A DNA stretch of 64,000 bases from an uncultured Marinicella sp. (GCA_947502595.1 CANNAM010000002.1:124001-188000); one strand, 5' to 3'; positions 35,299 to 46,140 are shown, counted from the stretch's first letter. Program-made: numbers and translations. The notes: generated by a model not told the origin, from the letters alone.

Positions 35299-35457
35299 GA
35301 AACTTTTACATTCCTTTTATTCACTTGGTTTAAGTTTATCCTGTATTTGCTTCTGTCTCCAACAAAATTCAGCAATGCGCCTGTTGATTACTTGAATGTA
35401 CCGATTAAACAATAAACTACCAGGCACAGTGATAAATATTGTCAAAACAACAGCCAC

Positions 35458-35486
35458 AAAAAAAGCCCCAAGTAAACTTGAGGCTT
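35458..35486 (-). terminator. Rho-independent terminator of the M3 peptidase gene
   Basis: A stem, 35463-35472 with 35477-35486, has a short loop. In the minus direction it is followed by seven T (plus A 35458-35464). The only mismatch on the plus strand becomes a G-U pair in minus RNA, confirming direction. Confidence 0.85.
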
Positions 35487-35508
35487 GGTGTGGGTAAGTG
35501 CTGTTATG

Positions 35509-37686
35509 TTATTTTTTTTCTGGCACTGGAAATCCTCGGTCACGCATCAAAGCATCAATCGATGCATCTCGGCCCCTGAACTTACGGTAAGCCTCAGCAG
35601 GGTCCATAGAATTTCTTGGGGCGAATAAGTATTTAACCAATTTAGCCGCCACTTCTTTGTCATAAAAACCACCGGGTGCTTGCTCAAACGCTTCAGCTGC
35701 ATCAGCGGTCAGTACGTCAGCCCACATGTATCCATAATAGGCAGTGGCATAACCTTCACCTGAGAATACATGGCCAAAATGAGGTGTGCGATGACGCATC
35801 ACCAATTCTTTGGGCATATTCAATGCTGCCAAAGTTTCTCGTTCAAACTTATCAGGATCAATTCCTTCAGGGTCTGCCATGTGGAATTTCATGTCCATCA
35901 ATGCAGATGCCAAATATTCAGTGGTGGCAAAGCCTTGGTTGAACTTAGCTGCATTTTTAATTTTTGCAATCAGCTCTTTAGGAATCACTTCACCGGTTTT
36001 TTGGTGTTTCATGTAGTTATTAATTACTTCATCGGTAGACAACCAACGCTCTAACAATTGTGACTGGAATTCAGTGTAATCTCGAACACCGCCATTAGAA
36101 CTGGGGTATTTCACATTGGATGACAACGCATGTAATGCATGACCAAACTCATGGAAAAACGTTTCAGCATCACTCCATGAAACCAAAACGGCTTCACCTG
36201 GTGCTGGCTTGATGAAGTTTGAGTTGTTAGATGACAACACCGTGATTTTACCGTCATAGGTTTCATGTGAACGGTAGGCATTGGCCCAAGCACCCGAACG
36301 TTTTCCTTGTCTGGCAAAAGGATCTAAATACCACAAGCCAACCAAGTCACCAGAAGTCTTATCTGTCACTTCCCATACTTTTACATCGGGGTGATAGACT
36401 GGCACTGTACCCTCAGCCAAGGCAGTGAATTTAAAGTTAAACAACTCTCCAGCCACGTAAAACATGGCTTCTCGGAGGTTATCCAACTGCAGGTATTGTT
36501 TTACTTCATTTGAGTCTAAGTCGTATTTTTTCTTGCGAACTTTTTCTGCATAATAGCGATAATCCCAAGGCTCAATGGTGATGTCATGACCTAACTCATC
36601 GGCCACTGCTTGCATGTCTGCAACTTCCTCTTTAACTCGAGCAATGGCAGCAGGCCAAACTGCTTCCATCAAATTCATGGCATTTTCCGGGGTTTTCGCC
36701 ATGCGATTTTGTAAACGCCATTCTGGGTAGTTTTTGTGCCCCAATAATTCAACTCGTTCACGACGTAATTTCAGTATCTTGCTGATGTTTTCGTTGTTGT
36801 CATATTCATCGCCATTGTCGCCACGAGAATAATAATTGGTCCAAACTTGTTTACGTAATTCACGTTCATCTGAATAAGTTAAAAATGGATCCATCGAGGA
36901 GCGCGTGTTGGTGATGGCATACTTGCCTTCTTGACCTTTTTCTTTGGCTGCTTGGGCTGCAGATTTAACCAAAGACTCAGGTAAACCACTCAGTTGGTCT
37001 TTATCAATGAAAGTAACATAGCCTTCTTCATCATGTAAAACATTGTTGGCAAAATTGGTATAAATGCTCGAAAGCTCTTTATTGATTTCGGCATACCGCT
37101 GTTTAGAAAATTCATCTAAGCTGGCACCGTTCATTGCAAAACCTTCATAAGTGCCTTTAACCAATCTTTGTGCTTCGGGCTCAAGTGGCGTTTTTAATGA
37201 GGCTTCATAGACTTTTTTTACCCGCTCAAACAACTTTTTATTCTGTGAAATCTTCGAGCTCATTTCAGAGAATTTAGGCGAGTACTCCATTTGTAACTTG
37301 CGAACTTCTGGGCTGGAAAGGTTACTGCCCCAAATGCCAAAATAGGTGAAGGCACGGCTTAATTTTTCACCGGCTTTTTCCATCGCTACAATGGTGTTTT
37401 CAAAGGTAGCAGGCTCTGGGTTATTGGCTATTTTTTCATGGTCAGCCACATTTTCTGCAATGGCAACATCAAAAGCTGCTGGCACATCTTTCAAATCCAT
37501 TTTATCAAATGCGGGCACCCCACCATAAGGGCCAGTCCATTCAGCCAACAATGGGTTCACTTGTGTTTGTGTCGCAACTTCTTTTGCCACTGCTTCGTGT
37601 GCCAAAGCATGGGTGCTAACTACAGCAGTTACACTTAAACCCAAGGTCAAGCCCATCAGCCAACGGCTTTGTTTGATCAATTTCAT
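35509..37686 (-). CDS. dcp: Secreted M3-family peptidyl-dipeptidase (Dcp-like)
   Basis: A zinc metallopeptidase of the thimet/Dcp family, 725 residues from ATG 37686. The start is supported by a GAGG ribosome binding site 8 bases upstream. A signal peptide (MKLIKQSRWLMGLTLGLSV...) predicts periplasmic location. The zinc site is FHEFGHALH near residue 510, with further motifs such as RTPHFGHVFSGEGYATAYYGY. The dcp symbol reflects the subfamily and length. Oligopeptide scavenging is the likely job. Confidence 0.93.
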   Translation of the reverse strand: MKLIKQSRWLMGLTLGLSVTAVVSTHALAHEAVAKEVATQTQVNPLLAEWTGPYGGVPAFDKMDLKDVPAAFDVAIAENVADHEKIANNPEPATFENTIVAMEKAGEKLSRAFTYFGIWGSNLSSPEVRKLQMEYSPKFSEMSSKISQNKKLFERVKKVYEASLKTPLEPEAQRLVKGTYEGFAMNGASLDEFSKQRYAEINKELSSIYTNFANNVLHDEEGYVTFIDKDQLSGLPESLVKSAAQAAKEKGQEGKYAITNTRSSMDPFLTYSDERELRKQVWTNYYSRGDNGDEYDNNENISKILKLRRERVELLGHKNYPEWRLQNRMAKTPENAMNLMEAVWPAAIARVKEEVADMQAVADELGHDITIEPWDYRYYAEKVRKKKYDLDSNEVKQYLQLDNLREAMFYVAGELFNFKFTALAEGTVPVYHPDVKVWEVTDKTSGDLVGLWYLDPFARQGKRSGAWANAYRSHETYDGKITVLSSNNSNFIKPAPGEAVLVSWSDAETFFHEFGHALHALSSNVKYPSSNGGVRDYTEFQSQLLERWLSTDEVINNYMKHQKTGEVIPKELIAKIKNAAKFNQGFATTEYLASALMDMKFHMADPEGIDPDKFERETLAALNMPKELVMRHRTPHFGHVFSGEGYATAYYGYMWADVLTADAAEAFEQAPGGFYDKEVAAKLVKYLFAPRNSMDPAEAYRKFRGRDASIDALMRDRGFPVPEKK

Positions 37687-37896
37687 AACAATCCTCAACA
37701 ATCTGATTTATTAAAGCCAAGCATCATCATATCTGGCATGGCTTAAGACCAGTGCCAAAAGTCCTGAAAATCATGAAAACATGTATTCAACACCTGCAAA
37801 TCCCAGCAATTCAAAGGTTTTCCTGGGGTTCATGCCAAGCTGGCGGTGTTGAATACCACAGCCACACTGCCGTCAATAACCCGGTTGAGAGCTGCC

Positions 37897-40800
37897 TTAC
37901 AAACCGATAACAATGCCTAATGAAACAGCCAATTGACGTAATTTTTCTTGCTTGTTAATGAATATTTGGTTGTGTGGATCCACAGACAAGGCCTGGTGCA
38001 GTTGCTCAGCTGCTGCATGAATGGCTGAGCGCCTTTCACTTGTGTTTCGGCTGCTTTGGGCTTGGATCAACAGACCTTCCGCCCAAGCGAGTTGACTGTA
38101 TGGGTTGTGTGGGTTTTGTGCAATGGCCAACGCATACAATTGATTGGCATGGTGGTAGTCTTGGTTGCTGAAATACTGTTGCAAAGTCAGTAGTTTTGCA
38201 TGGCTTAATTGAATGTTGTAATCCGTCGAGTTGATGGCCTGTGCAGTTTCAATATATCCAGCAGCTGATAGCAAATTTTGCCCTAGTGATTGGTGGTGTT
38301 GGCGCAAATAATCTGCCACCAATAAATGTGCGTTTGCCAATATCAGCAGTTGCTGTGGTTCATGGTCGATCTGGCTGTCTGTGGTATTCAGAAAACTAAT
38401 TAACTTGTTCGCCAATAACTGAATGTTCTGCCCTTGTTCGAACTGATTCCATAATTCAACCATATAAACTTGGGCCATATTAGCCACCAAGCCCCTTTGT
38501 TCATTGACGGTTAAATCTGGCGTCAGCATGGTCGCATCAAACACCGTTTGGGCTTGCTGGAAAATCATTTCAGGGTGTTGTGCAAGTCGGAGCTTATTTT
38601 GTGCTTGAAGCGCCAGCACAAACAACAAATCACTGACAACATAGGGCTGATAAACTGTATCAACCTTATACAACTTATTAAGCACCTCCAAAGACTGATC
38701 AAGGGTCGGTTCAGCTGCCTTTCCCTGCAACATCCTTTGTCGCCCCTCTACTGCAAGAATAGAAGCTTGGTTCCAACTATTCGAAATCCAATTTTCTAGT
38801 GAACTGGCTTGCTGATTCCAGTGTTTGGCTTGGGCTATAGAGTCATTGGCATCCATTCCGTAATTGATTTGCCATTGTGCCTGCAACAGGTAAATTTTGG
38901 TCAACAACTGCATGGGGTATTTATTTTCTGGCTGCAGTTTTAAGACATTTTCACAAGCCGCGATACTTTGCGCTGTGTATGTTTCAACCTGTTCTCCACT
39001 GCGCTGAATGGCATCTGCCATTAAACCCAAACTGACAAAACACAAGCTGGCATATCCTGGTGGATAGCTGCGCGCCATTTGAGTTGAAATTTTGTAGGTG
39101 GCTGCAGTCATATCAGCCAACTCCTTGGCCAATTCCCACTCCCCTTTTTCTCTTGCCTGGGTCATTGATGCCGATAAGATCATGGCCTTTAGATTCACTG
39201 CATCCTGATTCCAGTGTGCATCATCTAAAATGCCATTAACCGCTTCCAAGCCTGTACTTAATGACGCTGTTTGTGACAACTCAAAGGCTCGGAACATGGG
39301 ATCAACTTGACCAGAATCTTTATACGTCTGTTCTATATACTTGAGGGCCGGTGCCAAATACTTTTCTTTTAAGTCACTGTTGTACATGCTTTTTTCGAAA
39401 CCCATCTTATTAGAGTATTCTGTGGCTTTTCTGATATACAACTTACTCCAGGCTTCAGCAAGCCAATGATTTTCAGCCAGCCCACGCTCTAATAGAGGGA
39501 TGGAATCAGCGTAATTTTCACCGCGGAGTAAGATGATGCCGAGTAACCTGTGTTTATCAACATCCGTCAACAGTGCGTCGTTTTGTATGACTCCGTATAA
39601 ACTTTCGCCTTGTATTAACACCCCATTAATCTCTTCATACACCGGGTGAATAGGCAGTACATAGATTTGCTCAGCCTGGCGCACCAGAGCGTTGATTTTG
39701 GTTTCATACTGTTTGATCTGCTGGCTTCTGTTCGCCTGATTATCAAATTGCCTCCATTGCCACAACAACATCAATAACAGCAGCACTCCAATAATCGACG
39801 CACTGTATTTGATGGTTCTTTGCTTTTTGAGTTTTGGCGCATTGATTAGGGCATTGATGCGCTCAACTGCAGCCAAAGCTGTTGGTCTATGGGACGGGTT
39901 TAACTGAGTCAGTTGCTCAATTAATTCAATCAGTGGTGCCGGTAAACCAGCCACCGGCAGCTTGTTGCCGCACCTTACATCATTGAGCAGTTGTGTGGTT
40001 TCCAAGACTTGGTATGCAGCTTGGTGACTGAATATTTCTTGCGCAATGATGCCCAAAGCATACAGGTCACTGGCGGTATCTATGGTCTGACCTTGGGCCT
40101 GTTCTGGACTCATGTAGCGTATGGTACCGACCAAGGATCCTTGTTGAGTCAACTTATTATCCGCAACACGATCAGCACCTGAATGCGTTGGTAAGGCTGT
40201 TGATTGAGACAGTGACTGGGCAATGCCAAAATCCAGCACCTTCAAATCACCTTCATCAGTCATCATGATGTTATCAGGCTTCAAGTCTCGGTGCACAATA
40301 CCATGTTCATGTGCCACTGCCAATGCAGTTGCCAATTCAGCCAGCGCCGTAAGCTTTTGTTCGAAAGTCAGCGGTGTTTGGTACAAGGGTTTGCCATTGA
40401 TGTATTCCAACACCAAAAAGTCACCAGCAGCTGTTTCAATGTAGTCATACAACTGACAAATGGTTGGGTGGTTGATTTGAGATAAAATCTGGGCTTCTCT
40501 AACGAAGCGTTGTTGGGTGGCTGGGTTTTCCAAGTGTTCTGGTCGGATTGATTTGATTGCGACCTGTCGTTCCAACTTCTCATCAAAGCCCAAATACACC
40601 GCACCCATACCGCCTTGGCCTAAGAGTTTAATGACCCTGATTCGCTTGATTAAACTGCCTGGTTGAATACCAACTTGTGGCGGCTGATCTGATTCACTGA
40701 CCGCAGGCTGCTGTAAAAACTGTTGTAACCGCTCAGGGTCTGCCAACATGGTCTCAACTTGACTCTTGATGGTTGCATCAGCAATATTGTCTAACATGAC

Positions 40801-40917
40801 CGTTTGAGCCTCGGCATCTAAGCCCAATGCTTGTTGCAGCAATGTTTTGGTTTTATCTGGCTCTTTCAATGGTGTAACGGAACTACTGTGGCATAAATTA
40901 ACAGTAATTATACCCAA
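37897..40917 (-). CDS. Hanks-type Ser/Thr kinase with large C-terminal TPR-like region
   Basis: A protein of about 1000 residues. An N-terminal helical stretch (about 20-75) of the kind found before such kinases leads into the kinase domain (93-355). That domain has LGQGGMGAVY from residue 99, K122 in VAIK, HRDLKPDN from 209 and DFG at 229-231. One membrane helix (about 371-388) follows, then some 600 residues of helical repeats resembling TPR, with typical alanine/leucine spacing. No ATG fits; the far TTG 40917 and a TTG at 40869 are both possible. It has no sequence link to the first kinase apart from the catalytic domain, and its ligand is unknown. Confidence 0.9.
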   Translation of the reverse strand: MGIITVNLCHSSSVTPLKEPDKTKTLLQQALGLDAEAQTVMLDNIADATIKSQVETMLADPERLQQFLQQPAVSESDQPPQVGIQPGSLIKRIRVIKLLGQGGMGAVYLGFDEKLERQVAIKSIRPEHLENPATQQRFVREAQILSQINHPTICQLYDYIETAAGDFLVLEYINGKPLYQTPLTFEQKLTALAELATALAVAHEHGIVHRDLKPDNIMMTDEGDLKVLDFGIAQSLSQSTALPTHSGADRVADNKLTQQGSLVGTIRYMSPEQAQGQTIDTASDLYALGIIAQEIFSHQAAYQVLETTQLLNDVRCGNKLPVAGLPAPLIELIEQLTQLNPSHRPTALAAVERINALINAPKLKKQRTIKYSASIIGVLLLLMLLWQWRQFDNQANRSQQIKQYETKINALVRQAEQIYVLPIHPVYEEINGVLIQGESLYGVIQNDALLTDVDKHRLLGIILLRGENYADSIPLLERGLAENHWLAEAWSKLYIRKATEYSNKMGFEKSMYNSDLKEKYLAPALKYIEQTYKDSGQVDPMFRAFELSQTASLSTGLEAVNGILDDAHWNQDAVNLKAMILSASMTQAREKGEWELAKELADMTAATYKISTQMARSYPPGYASLCFVSLGLMADAIQRSGEQVETYTAQSIAACENVLKLQPENKYPMQLLTKIYLLQAQWQINYGMDANDSIAQAKHWNQQASSLENWISNSWNQASILAVEGRQRMLQGKAAEPTLDQSLEVLNKLYKVDTVYQPYVVSDLLFVLALQAQNKLRLAQHPEMIFQQAQTVFDATMLTPDLTVNEQRGLVANMAQVYMVELWNQFEQGQNIQLLANKLISFLNTTDSQIDHEPQQLLILANAHLLVADYLRQHHQSLGQNLLSAAGYIETAQAINSTDYNIQLSHAKLLTLQQYFSNQDYHHANQLYALAIAQNPHNPYSQLAWAEGLLIQAQSSRNTSERRSAIHAAAEQLHQALSVDPHNQIFINKQEKLRQLAVSLGIVIGL

Positions 40918-41090
40918 CTACCACAGCACAACCCTCACCATTTAACGACTAAGTCACTCAATGACTTGTTGCTTCAATTGTTCCATCAATTTTTGATTAT
41001 TCACACCCGAGCCTATAAACATACCGTACTTGATCAGCTGGGTTGGCTTATTTTATTTTTTCAGTTCTTTGTTGTAACTTGTATTGCCAC

Positions 41091-41118
41091 AAAAAAAGCC
41101 CCACCCAAGTGAGGCTTT
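41091..41118 (-). terminator. Rho-independent terminator of aceA
   Basis: A stem, 41095-41104 with 41109-41118, has loop CCAA and is followed in minus direction by seven T (plus A 41091-41097). It has the same plus-strand C-A mismatch that becomes G-U in minus RNA as the two other terminators of this type. Confidence 0.88.
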
Positions 41119-41139
41119 GCAGTGGAGCAAAATCAGTGA

Positions 41140-42735
41140 TTAATCGAATTGACTCATGGTGTTGTCTTTGCCCGATGCTTTTAATGCAGCGGCACCTGAA
41201 AAGTATTCTTTGTGGTCATCTCCAATGTTTGAGCCGGCCATGTCTTGATGTTTAACACAAGCCAAACCTTCGCGAATTTCTTTTCTTTGTACCCCTTGCA
41301 CATAAGCCAACATGCCTTGTTTACCATAATAACCTTTGGCCAATTGGTCAGTGGACAAAGCAGCCGTATGGTAAGTAGGCAATGTAATCAAATGGTGGAA
41401 AATTCCGGCTTGTTGGGCACCGTCTAATTGGAAGGATTGAATCATCTGGTCGGCTTTTTGACCCAACACGGTGTCATCATATTTAACATCCATCAACTCA
41501 GTGCGTTCATACGCAGACACGTCTTCACCATCGGCTTGCAGCAAATCATAGGCTTGTTGTCTGAAGTTCAAGGTCCAATTGAATGAGGGCGAGTTGTTGT
41601 AAACCAATTTAGCATTGGGCACCACTTCACGGATGCGTTTAACCATGCCACCGATTTGACCAACGTGGGGGGTGGCTGTTTCAATCCACAACAAGTCAGC
41701 ACCATTTTGTAAACTGGTGATGCTGTCTAAAACACAACGGTCTTCACCGGTGCCTGGCTTGAACTGAAACAAACCACTGGCCAACCTTTTGGGTCGCACC
41801 AGCTTGCCATGCTGTTTAATCACCACATCACCATTGTTTAAGTCAGCCGCAGATATTTCTTCGCAGTCTAAATAGGCATTGTACTGATCACCCAAATCAC
41901 CGGGCTGTTCAGTCACGGCAATCTGCTTAGTCAAACCCGCACCCAATGAATCTGTTCTGGCCACAATGATGCCATCATCAACACCCAGTTCTAAAAAGGC
42001 GTAACGCACGGCACGAATTTTAGCCAAGAAGTCGGCATGCGGTACTGTGACTTTTCCGTCTTGATGACCGCATTGTTTCTCGTCAGACACCTGATTTTCA
42101 ATTTGAATGGCACAGGCACCGGCTTCAATCATTTTTTTGGCCAGCAAATAGGTGGCTTCTTCATTACCAAAACCTGCATCAATGTCGGCAATGATGGGTA
42201 CCACATGGGTTTGAAAATGATCAATGCTGTCTTGCACACGTTGTGCATTGACCTCATCACCTGCGGCTTTAGCGGCATCCAATTCCTTGAACAAACCACG
42301 CAGTTCTCGGGCATCGGCTTGTTTCAGAAAGTCATACAGCTCTTTGATTACAGCGGGAACACTGGTCTTTTCATGCATCGATTGATCAGGTAAAGGGCCA
42401 AACTCAGACCGCAGGGCAGCAATCATCCATCCAGACAGGTATAAATAGCGTTTAGCCGTTGTGCCATGGTGCTTTTTCACTGCTATCATTTTTTGTTGAC
42501 CAATGAATCCGTGCCAACAACCGAGTGACTGGGTGTAGTTGGATGAGTCTAAGTCATAATCCTGCATGTCTTTGCGCATGATCGCAGCAGTGTATTTGGC
42601 AATATCTAAGCCAGTTTTGAACCTATTTTGTAGTTTCATTCTGGCCACATATTCAGGGTTAATGGCTGACCAAGGACTTTGGTTGTCTTTGATGAGGCCG
42701 TCGGCTGATTGTATTTCTGTTTGGTAGTTTGACAT
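41140..42735 (-). CDS. aceA: Isocitrate lyase
   Basis: This is the first enzyme of the glyoxylate shunt, splitting isocitrate into glyoxylate and succinate for growth on acetate or fatty acids. The 531-residue protein is the long class known from Pseudomonas. The catalytic loop DEKQCGHQDGKVTVPH lies around residue 215-230, with the metal-binding PIIADIDAGFGNEEATY upstream and NSPSFNWTLNF later. ATG 42735 (MSNYQTEI) is preceded by an AGGA-type site. The frame extends 34 codons farther upstream but those residues look untranslated. It is divergent from glcB. Confidence 0.96.
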   Translation of the reverse strand: MSNYQTEIQSADGLIKDNQSPWSAINPEYVARMKLQNRFKTGLDIAKYTAAIMRKDMQDYDLDSSNYTQSLGCWHGFIGQQKMIAVKKHHGTTAKRYLYLSGWMIAALRSEFGPLPDQSMHEKTSVPAVIKELYDFLKQADARELRGLFKELDAAKAAGDEVNAQRVQDSIDHFQTHVVPIIADIDAGFGNEEATYLLAKKMIEAGACAIQIENQVSDEKQCGHQDGKVTVPHADFLAKIRAVRYAFLELGVDDGIIVARTDSLGAGLTKQIAVTEQPGDLGDQYNAYLDCEEISAADLNNGDVVIKQHGKLVRPKRLASGLFQFKPGTGEDRCVLDSITSLQNGADLLWIETATPHVGQIGGMVKRIREVVPNAKLVYNNSPSFNWTLNFRQQAYDLLQADGEDVSAYERTELMDVKYDDTVLGQKADQMIQSFQLDGAQQAGIFHHLITLPTYHTAALSTDQLAKGYYGKQGMLAYVQGVQRKEIREGLACVKHQDMAGSNIGDDHKEYFSGAAALKASGKDNTMSQFD

Positions 42736-42782
42736 GCTTATAATTCCTGGTTTTTGCTTCCGTTGGTTAATTTCATGGTTTA

Positions 42783-42949
42783 ATAACACGAGTTCAAACA
42801 AACGTTTGAATAACACGTTCATGTATATTAAGACCATAATCGCGACATTTGAACTGTTTTTTGCTGCTTTTATGAAATAAAATTTATTTTTGAAGTTTTG
42901 TTCAATTTTTTAACTGATTAGAGTTTTTAGTCTAATTTCCTGTTATAAA
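42783..42949. promoter_or_regulatory. Control region between aceA and glcB with several inverted repeats
   Basis: Three symmetrical sites occur between the divergent genes. (1) TTCAAAC (42793-42799) and GTTTGAA (42804-42810) form a perfect 7-4-7 inverted repeat, flanked by direct copies of ATAACACG at 42783 and 42810. (2) AAATAAA (42875-42881) and TTTATTT (42883-42889) are 7-1-7. (3) ATTAGA (42917-42922) and TCTAAT (42931-42936) overlap the area just before a candidate glcB -10, TATAAA (42944-42949). The first is the best operator candidate; the regulator is unknown. Confidence 0.5.
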
Positions 42950-42993
42950 ATAAAAAGGTTTAGTCGCTAAAATTTCACATCACAGGACCCAAT

Positions 42994-45168
42994 ATGACTC
43001 ATTACAGCACTCAATCTTCACTGAAAGTGGATCAAATTCTCGCTCAATTCATCAATCAAGAAGTGCTACCTGACTTACCAATCAACAGCGAACAATTTTG
43101 GCAGTCGTTTGCACAACTGATCAGCGAACTGGCTCCAGTTAACCAACAACTGTTAAAAGCCAGGTCAACCATACAAGCAGACCTAGATCAGTGGCTGCTT
43201 AAGCATAAAGATAAATTTGACCATGCTGACTATGTGAAACACTTAAAAGCCATTGGGTATTTAGTCGATGAAGGACAAGATTTTCAAATCACCACCCAAA
43301 ATGTAGATGATGAAATCGCCCTCCAAGCTGGGCCACAACTGGTGGTACCCACCTCCAATGCCCGCTTTGCATTGAATGCCACCAATGCGCGTTGGGGCAG
43401 TTTATATGACGCCTTGTATGGCACCGACGTGATCCCTGAAACTGAGGGTGCAGCGCAAACAACCGCCTATAATCCAGTCAGGGGCCAGCGGGTCATTGAT
43501 TATGCACGAGATTTTCTAGACCAGCATTTTCCACTTGCCCAAGGCTCACACCACGATGCCACTGGCTACCAAATTAACCAACAGCAACTCATGGTTGAAG
43601 TGAATAAACAGGCTGCGGTTGGCCTCAAAGACCCAAGCCAATGTGTTGGCTACAGCGGTGAAGCAACAAGACCTTCAGCTGTATTACTTAAACACAACGA
43701 CTTACATGTGGTGATTGAAATTGATCCGACTTCAGCCATCGGCCAAACCGACAAAGCAGGGATCAAAGACTTGACCTTAGAAGCAGCAGTAACCACCATT
43801 CAAGATTTTGAAGATTCTGTGGCAGCAGTTGATGGAGATGACAAAGTAGGTGTGTACCGCAATTGGCTGGGGTTGATGCGTGGCGATTTAACCGAAACTT
43901 TCGAAAAAGCCGGTAAAACCATGACCAGAGTAGCCGCTGATGACAGGACATTCACAGCTTTACATGGTGGCAACATAACTTTACACGGTCGCAGTTTACT
44001 GTTCTGCCGCAATGTTGGCCACTTGATGACCAACCCCGCCATCATCGACGCTGAAGGCAACGAAGTGCCAGAGGGCATCATGGATGCCATGATCAGTGTT
44101 TTGATTGCCATGCATGACTTGAACGGTCTGGGACCGCTGCGCAATTCAAGAACTGGCAGTGTGTACATTGTGAAACCAAAAATGCACGGGCCTGAAGAAG
44201 CAGCCTTCGCCAACACCTTATTCAATCGTGTAGAAGACCTGTTAGGACTGCCCAGACACAGCATAAAAATTGGCGTGATGGATGAGGAACGGCGCACCAC
44301 CGTTAACCTTAAAGAATGTATTCGTCAAGTCAAGCATCGCATTGTGTTTATCAATACTGGGTTTTTAGACCGCACTGGGGATGAAATTCACACCAGTATG
44401 CACCTAGGACCTATGGCACCCAAAGCCGACATCAAAACCATGCCTTGGATCAATGCCTATGAAAACTGGAATGTAGACATTGGACTGGCATGTGGCTTTG
44501 CCGGCAAAGCACAAATTGGCAAAGGCATGTGGGCCATGCCTGATGAAATGGCCAAAATGATGACCAGCAAAGCCGACCATCCAAAGTCGGGCGCAAACTG
44601 TGCTTGGGTACCCTCACCCAACGGCGCAACTTTACACGCCATGCATTACCACCAAACCAATGTGTTTGATGTGCAGGCACAAATCAAAGACCGTCCCTTG
44701 GCAGACATCAATGACATTTTAAGCATTCCTTTGTGCACCGACCCAGCCGCACTCACTGCTGAGCAAATACAACACGAATTAGACAACAACGCGCAAGGTA
44801 TATTGGGCTACGTGGTGCGCTGGATTGATCACGGGGTTGGTTGTTCGAAAGTACCTGACATCAACCATGTTGGCTTGATGGAAGACCGTGCAACGCTGAG
44901 GATTTCCAGCCAACACATTTGCAATTGGCTGGAGCACGGCCTTTGTAGCGAACAGCAGGTCAAAGACACCTTTACGCGCATGGCCAAAGTGGTCGACCAA
45001 CAAAATGCCGCCGATGCCAACTATCAAAATATGACCGATGACTTACACAACAATACAGCTTTTCAAGCGGCATTGGACTTGGTCTTCAAAGGCAAAGAAC
45101 AACCCTCCGGTTACACCGAACCCTTATTGCATGCTTATCGCCTGAAATTAAAGCAGCAGTCCAAATAG
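42994..45168 (+). CDS. glcB: Malate synthase G
   Basis: This is the second step of the glyoxylate shunt: condensation of glyoxylate with acetyl-CoA to malate. The 724-residue length is that of the monomeric G isoform. Visible are the N-terminal TIM-barrel preface with [20 protein letters not shown], the [15 protein letters not shown] active-site area, [14 protein letters not shown], and [19 protein letters not shown] 42994 follows an AGGACC ribosome-site-like stretch. Pairing with the divergent aceA indicates coordinate control. Confidence 0.97.
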   Translation: MTHYSTQSSLKVDQILAQFINQEVLPDLPINSEQFWQSFAQLISELAPVNQQLLKARSTIQADLDQWLLKHKDKFDHADYVKHLKAIGYLVDEGQDFQITTQNVDDEIALQAGPQLVVPTSNARFALNATNARWGSLYDALYGTDVIPETEGAAQTTAYNPVRGQRVIDYARDFLDQHFPLAQGSHHDATGYQINQQQLMVEVNKQAAVGLKDPSQCVGYSGEATRPSAVLLKHNDLHVVIEIDPTSAIGQTDKAGIKDLTLEAAVTTIQDFEDSVAAVDGDDKVGVYRNWLGLMRGDLTETFEKAGKTMTRVAADDRTFTALHGGNITLHGRSLLFCRNVGHLMTNPAIIDAEGNEVPEGIMDAMISVLIAMHDLNGLGPLRNSRTGSVYIVKPKMHGPEEAAFANTLFNRVEDLLGLPRHSIKIGVMDEERRTTVNLKECIRQVKHRIVFINTGFLDRTGDEIHTSMHLGPMAPKADIKTMPWINAYENWNVDIGLACGFAGKAQIGKGMWAMPDEMAKMMTSKADHPKSGANCAWVPSPNGATLHAMHYHQTNVFDVQAQIKDRPLADINDILSIPLCTDPAALTAEQIQHELDNNAQGILGYVVRWIDHGVGCSKVPDINHVGLMEDRATLRISSQHICNWLEHGLCSEQQVKDTFTRMAKVVDQQNAADANYQNMTDDLHNNTAFQAALDLVFKGKEQPSGYTEPLLHAYRLKLKQQSK

Positions 45169-45231
45169 GTACAACAAGCAAGTCTAATAATATATGGTAT
45201 GCTACTTTACATATTAACTAGGTAATTACCC

Positions 45232-46140
45232 TTGCGAAAGACATTGATTTTAGGGGCCATGATTTGGCCCTTTTTCAGTTGGTCACAAAGCTGTAAAGAA
45301 CAAAACATCACCCTACAAGTACTTGGTTCGGGTGGCCCAGAGTTAACTGATGGCCGAGTTGCTTCCTCTCACTTAGTTTGGGTTGATGACAAAGCAACAG
45401 TGCTGATAGATGCCGGTAGCGGCAGTGCGCATCAGTTTGAGTTGGCACAAGGTAAGTCCGAAGATTTAAAAGCCATTTTACTGACTCATTTACACGTAGA
45501 CCACAGTGCCGATATACCAGCCTATGTCAAAGATTCCTACTTTACCAAGCGCAGAAATGACTTAATAATCATGGGTCCAGAAGGCAACGATTTAATGCCC
45601 GACACCAGCGATTATTTGAATCAATTATTTGGCCCGAATGGTGCTTACGCCTATTTAAAAAAATACTGGTTGCCTGAGGTCAGAGGCTTATTCAAAATCA
45701 AAGCGACCAATGCCTCGCTTGATCACCACAATATACAAAAACACCCTATCCAAGAGGGCATCAGTTTCAGCAGCATTGGTGTTCACCACGGGCCTATCAG
45801 CGCAGTGGCATGGCGTGTAGACATTGGTGATTGTGCCTTTACCTTTTCTGGCGACATGACCAATAAATACAATGCTTTGGTAAAATTGGCTCAAGGTAGT
45901 GACTTGCTGATTGCCAACAATACAATCAAAGAAACTGCCCCAAAGAGTGCCAAGGACATGCACATGCCTCCTTCTGAAATCAGTCGCATCGCAACCCAGG
46001 CACAAATCAAAACACTAATCCTGGCACATTTAATGAACAGCAGCCTACCTTATCTAGAACAAACCAAGGCGCTAATTAAACACTCTTTTCATGGTCCGGT
46101 TTTTGTTGCAGAGGATTTAATGTTGTTCAAACCTGACTAG
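45232..46140 (+). CDS. Secreted metallo-beta-lactamase-fold hydrolase
   Basis: A 302-residue MBL-fold protein with a short signal peptide (MRKTLILGAMIWPFFSWSQS). The zinc ligands are present: THLHVDHS near residue 84, the later GVHHGP histidine, FSGDMT aspartate and ILAHLM histidine. The layout resembles RNase Z or arylsulfatase-like members, but the leader argues for a periplasmic hydrolase of unknown substrate. The start is TTG 45232; no ATG is suitably placed. It lies 63 bases after glcB and may be read from the same transcript. Confidence 0.82.
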   Translation: MRKTLILGAMIWPFFSWSQSCKEQNITLQVLGSGGPELTDGRVASSHLVWVDDKATVLIDAGSGSAHQFELAQGKSEDLKAILLTHLHVDHSADIPAYVKDSYFTKRRNDLIIMGPEGNDLMPDTSDYLNQLFGPNGAYAYLKKYWLPEVRGLFKIKATNASLDHHNIQKHPIQEGISFSSIGVHHGPISAVAWRVDIGDCAFTFSGDMTNKYNALVKLAQGSDLLIANNTIKETAPKSAKDMHMPPSEISRIATQAQIKTLILAHLMNSSLPYLEQTKALIKHSFHGPVFVAEDLMLFKPD

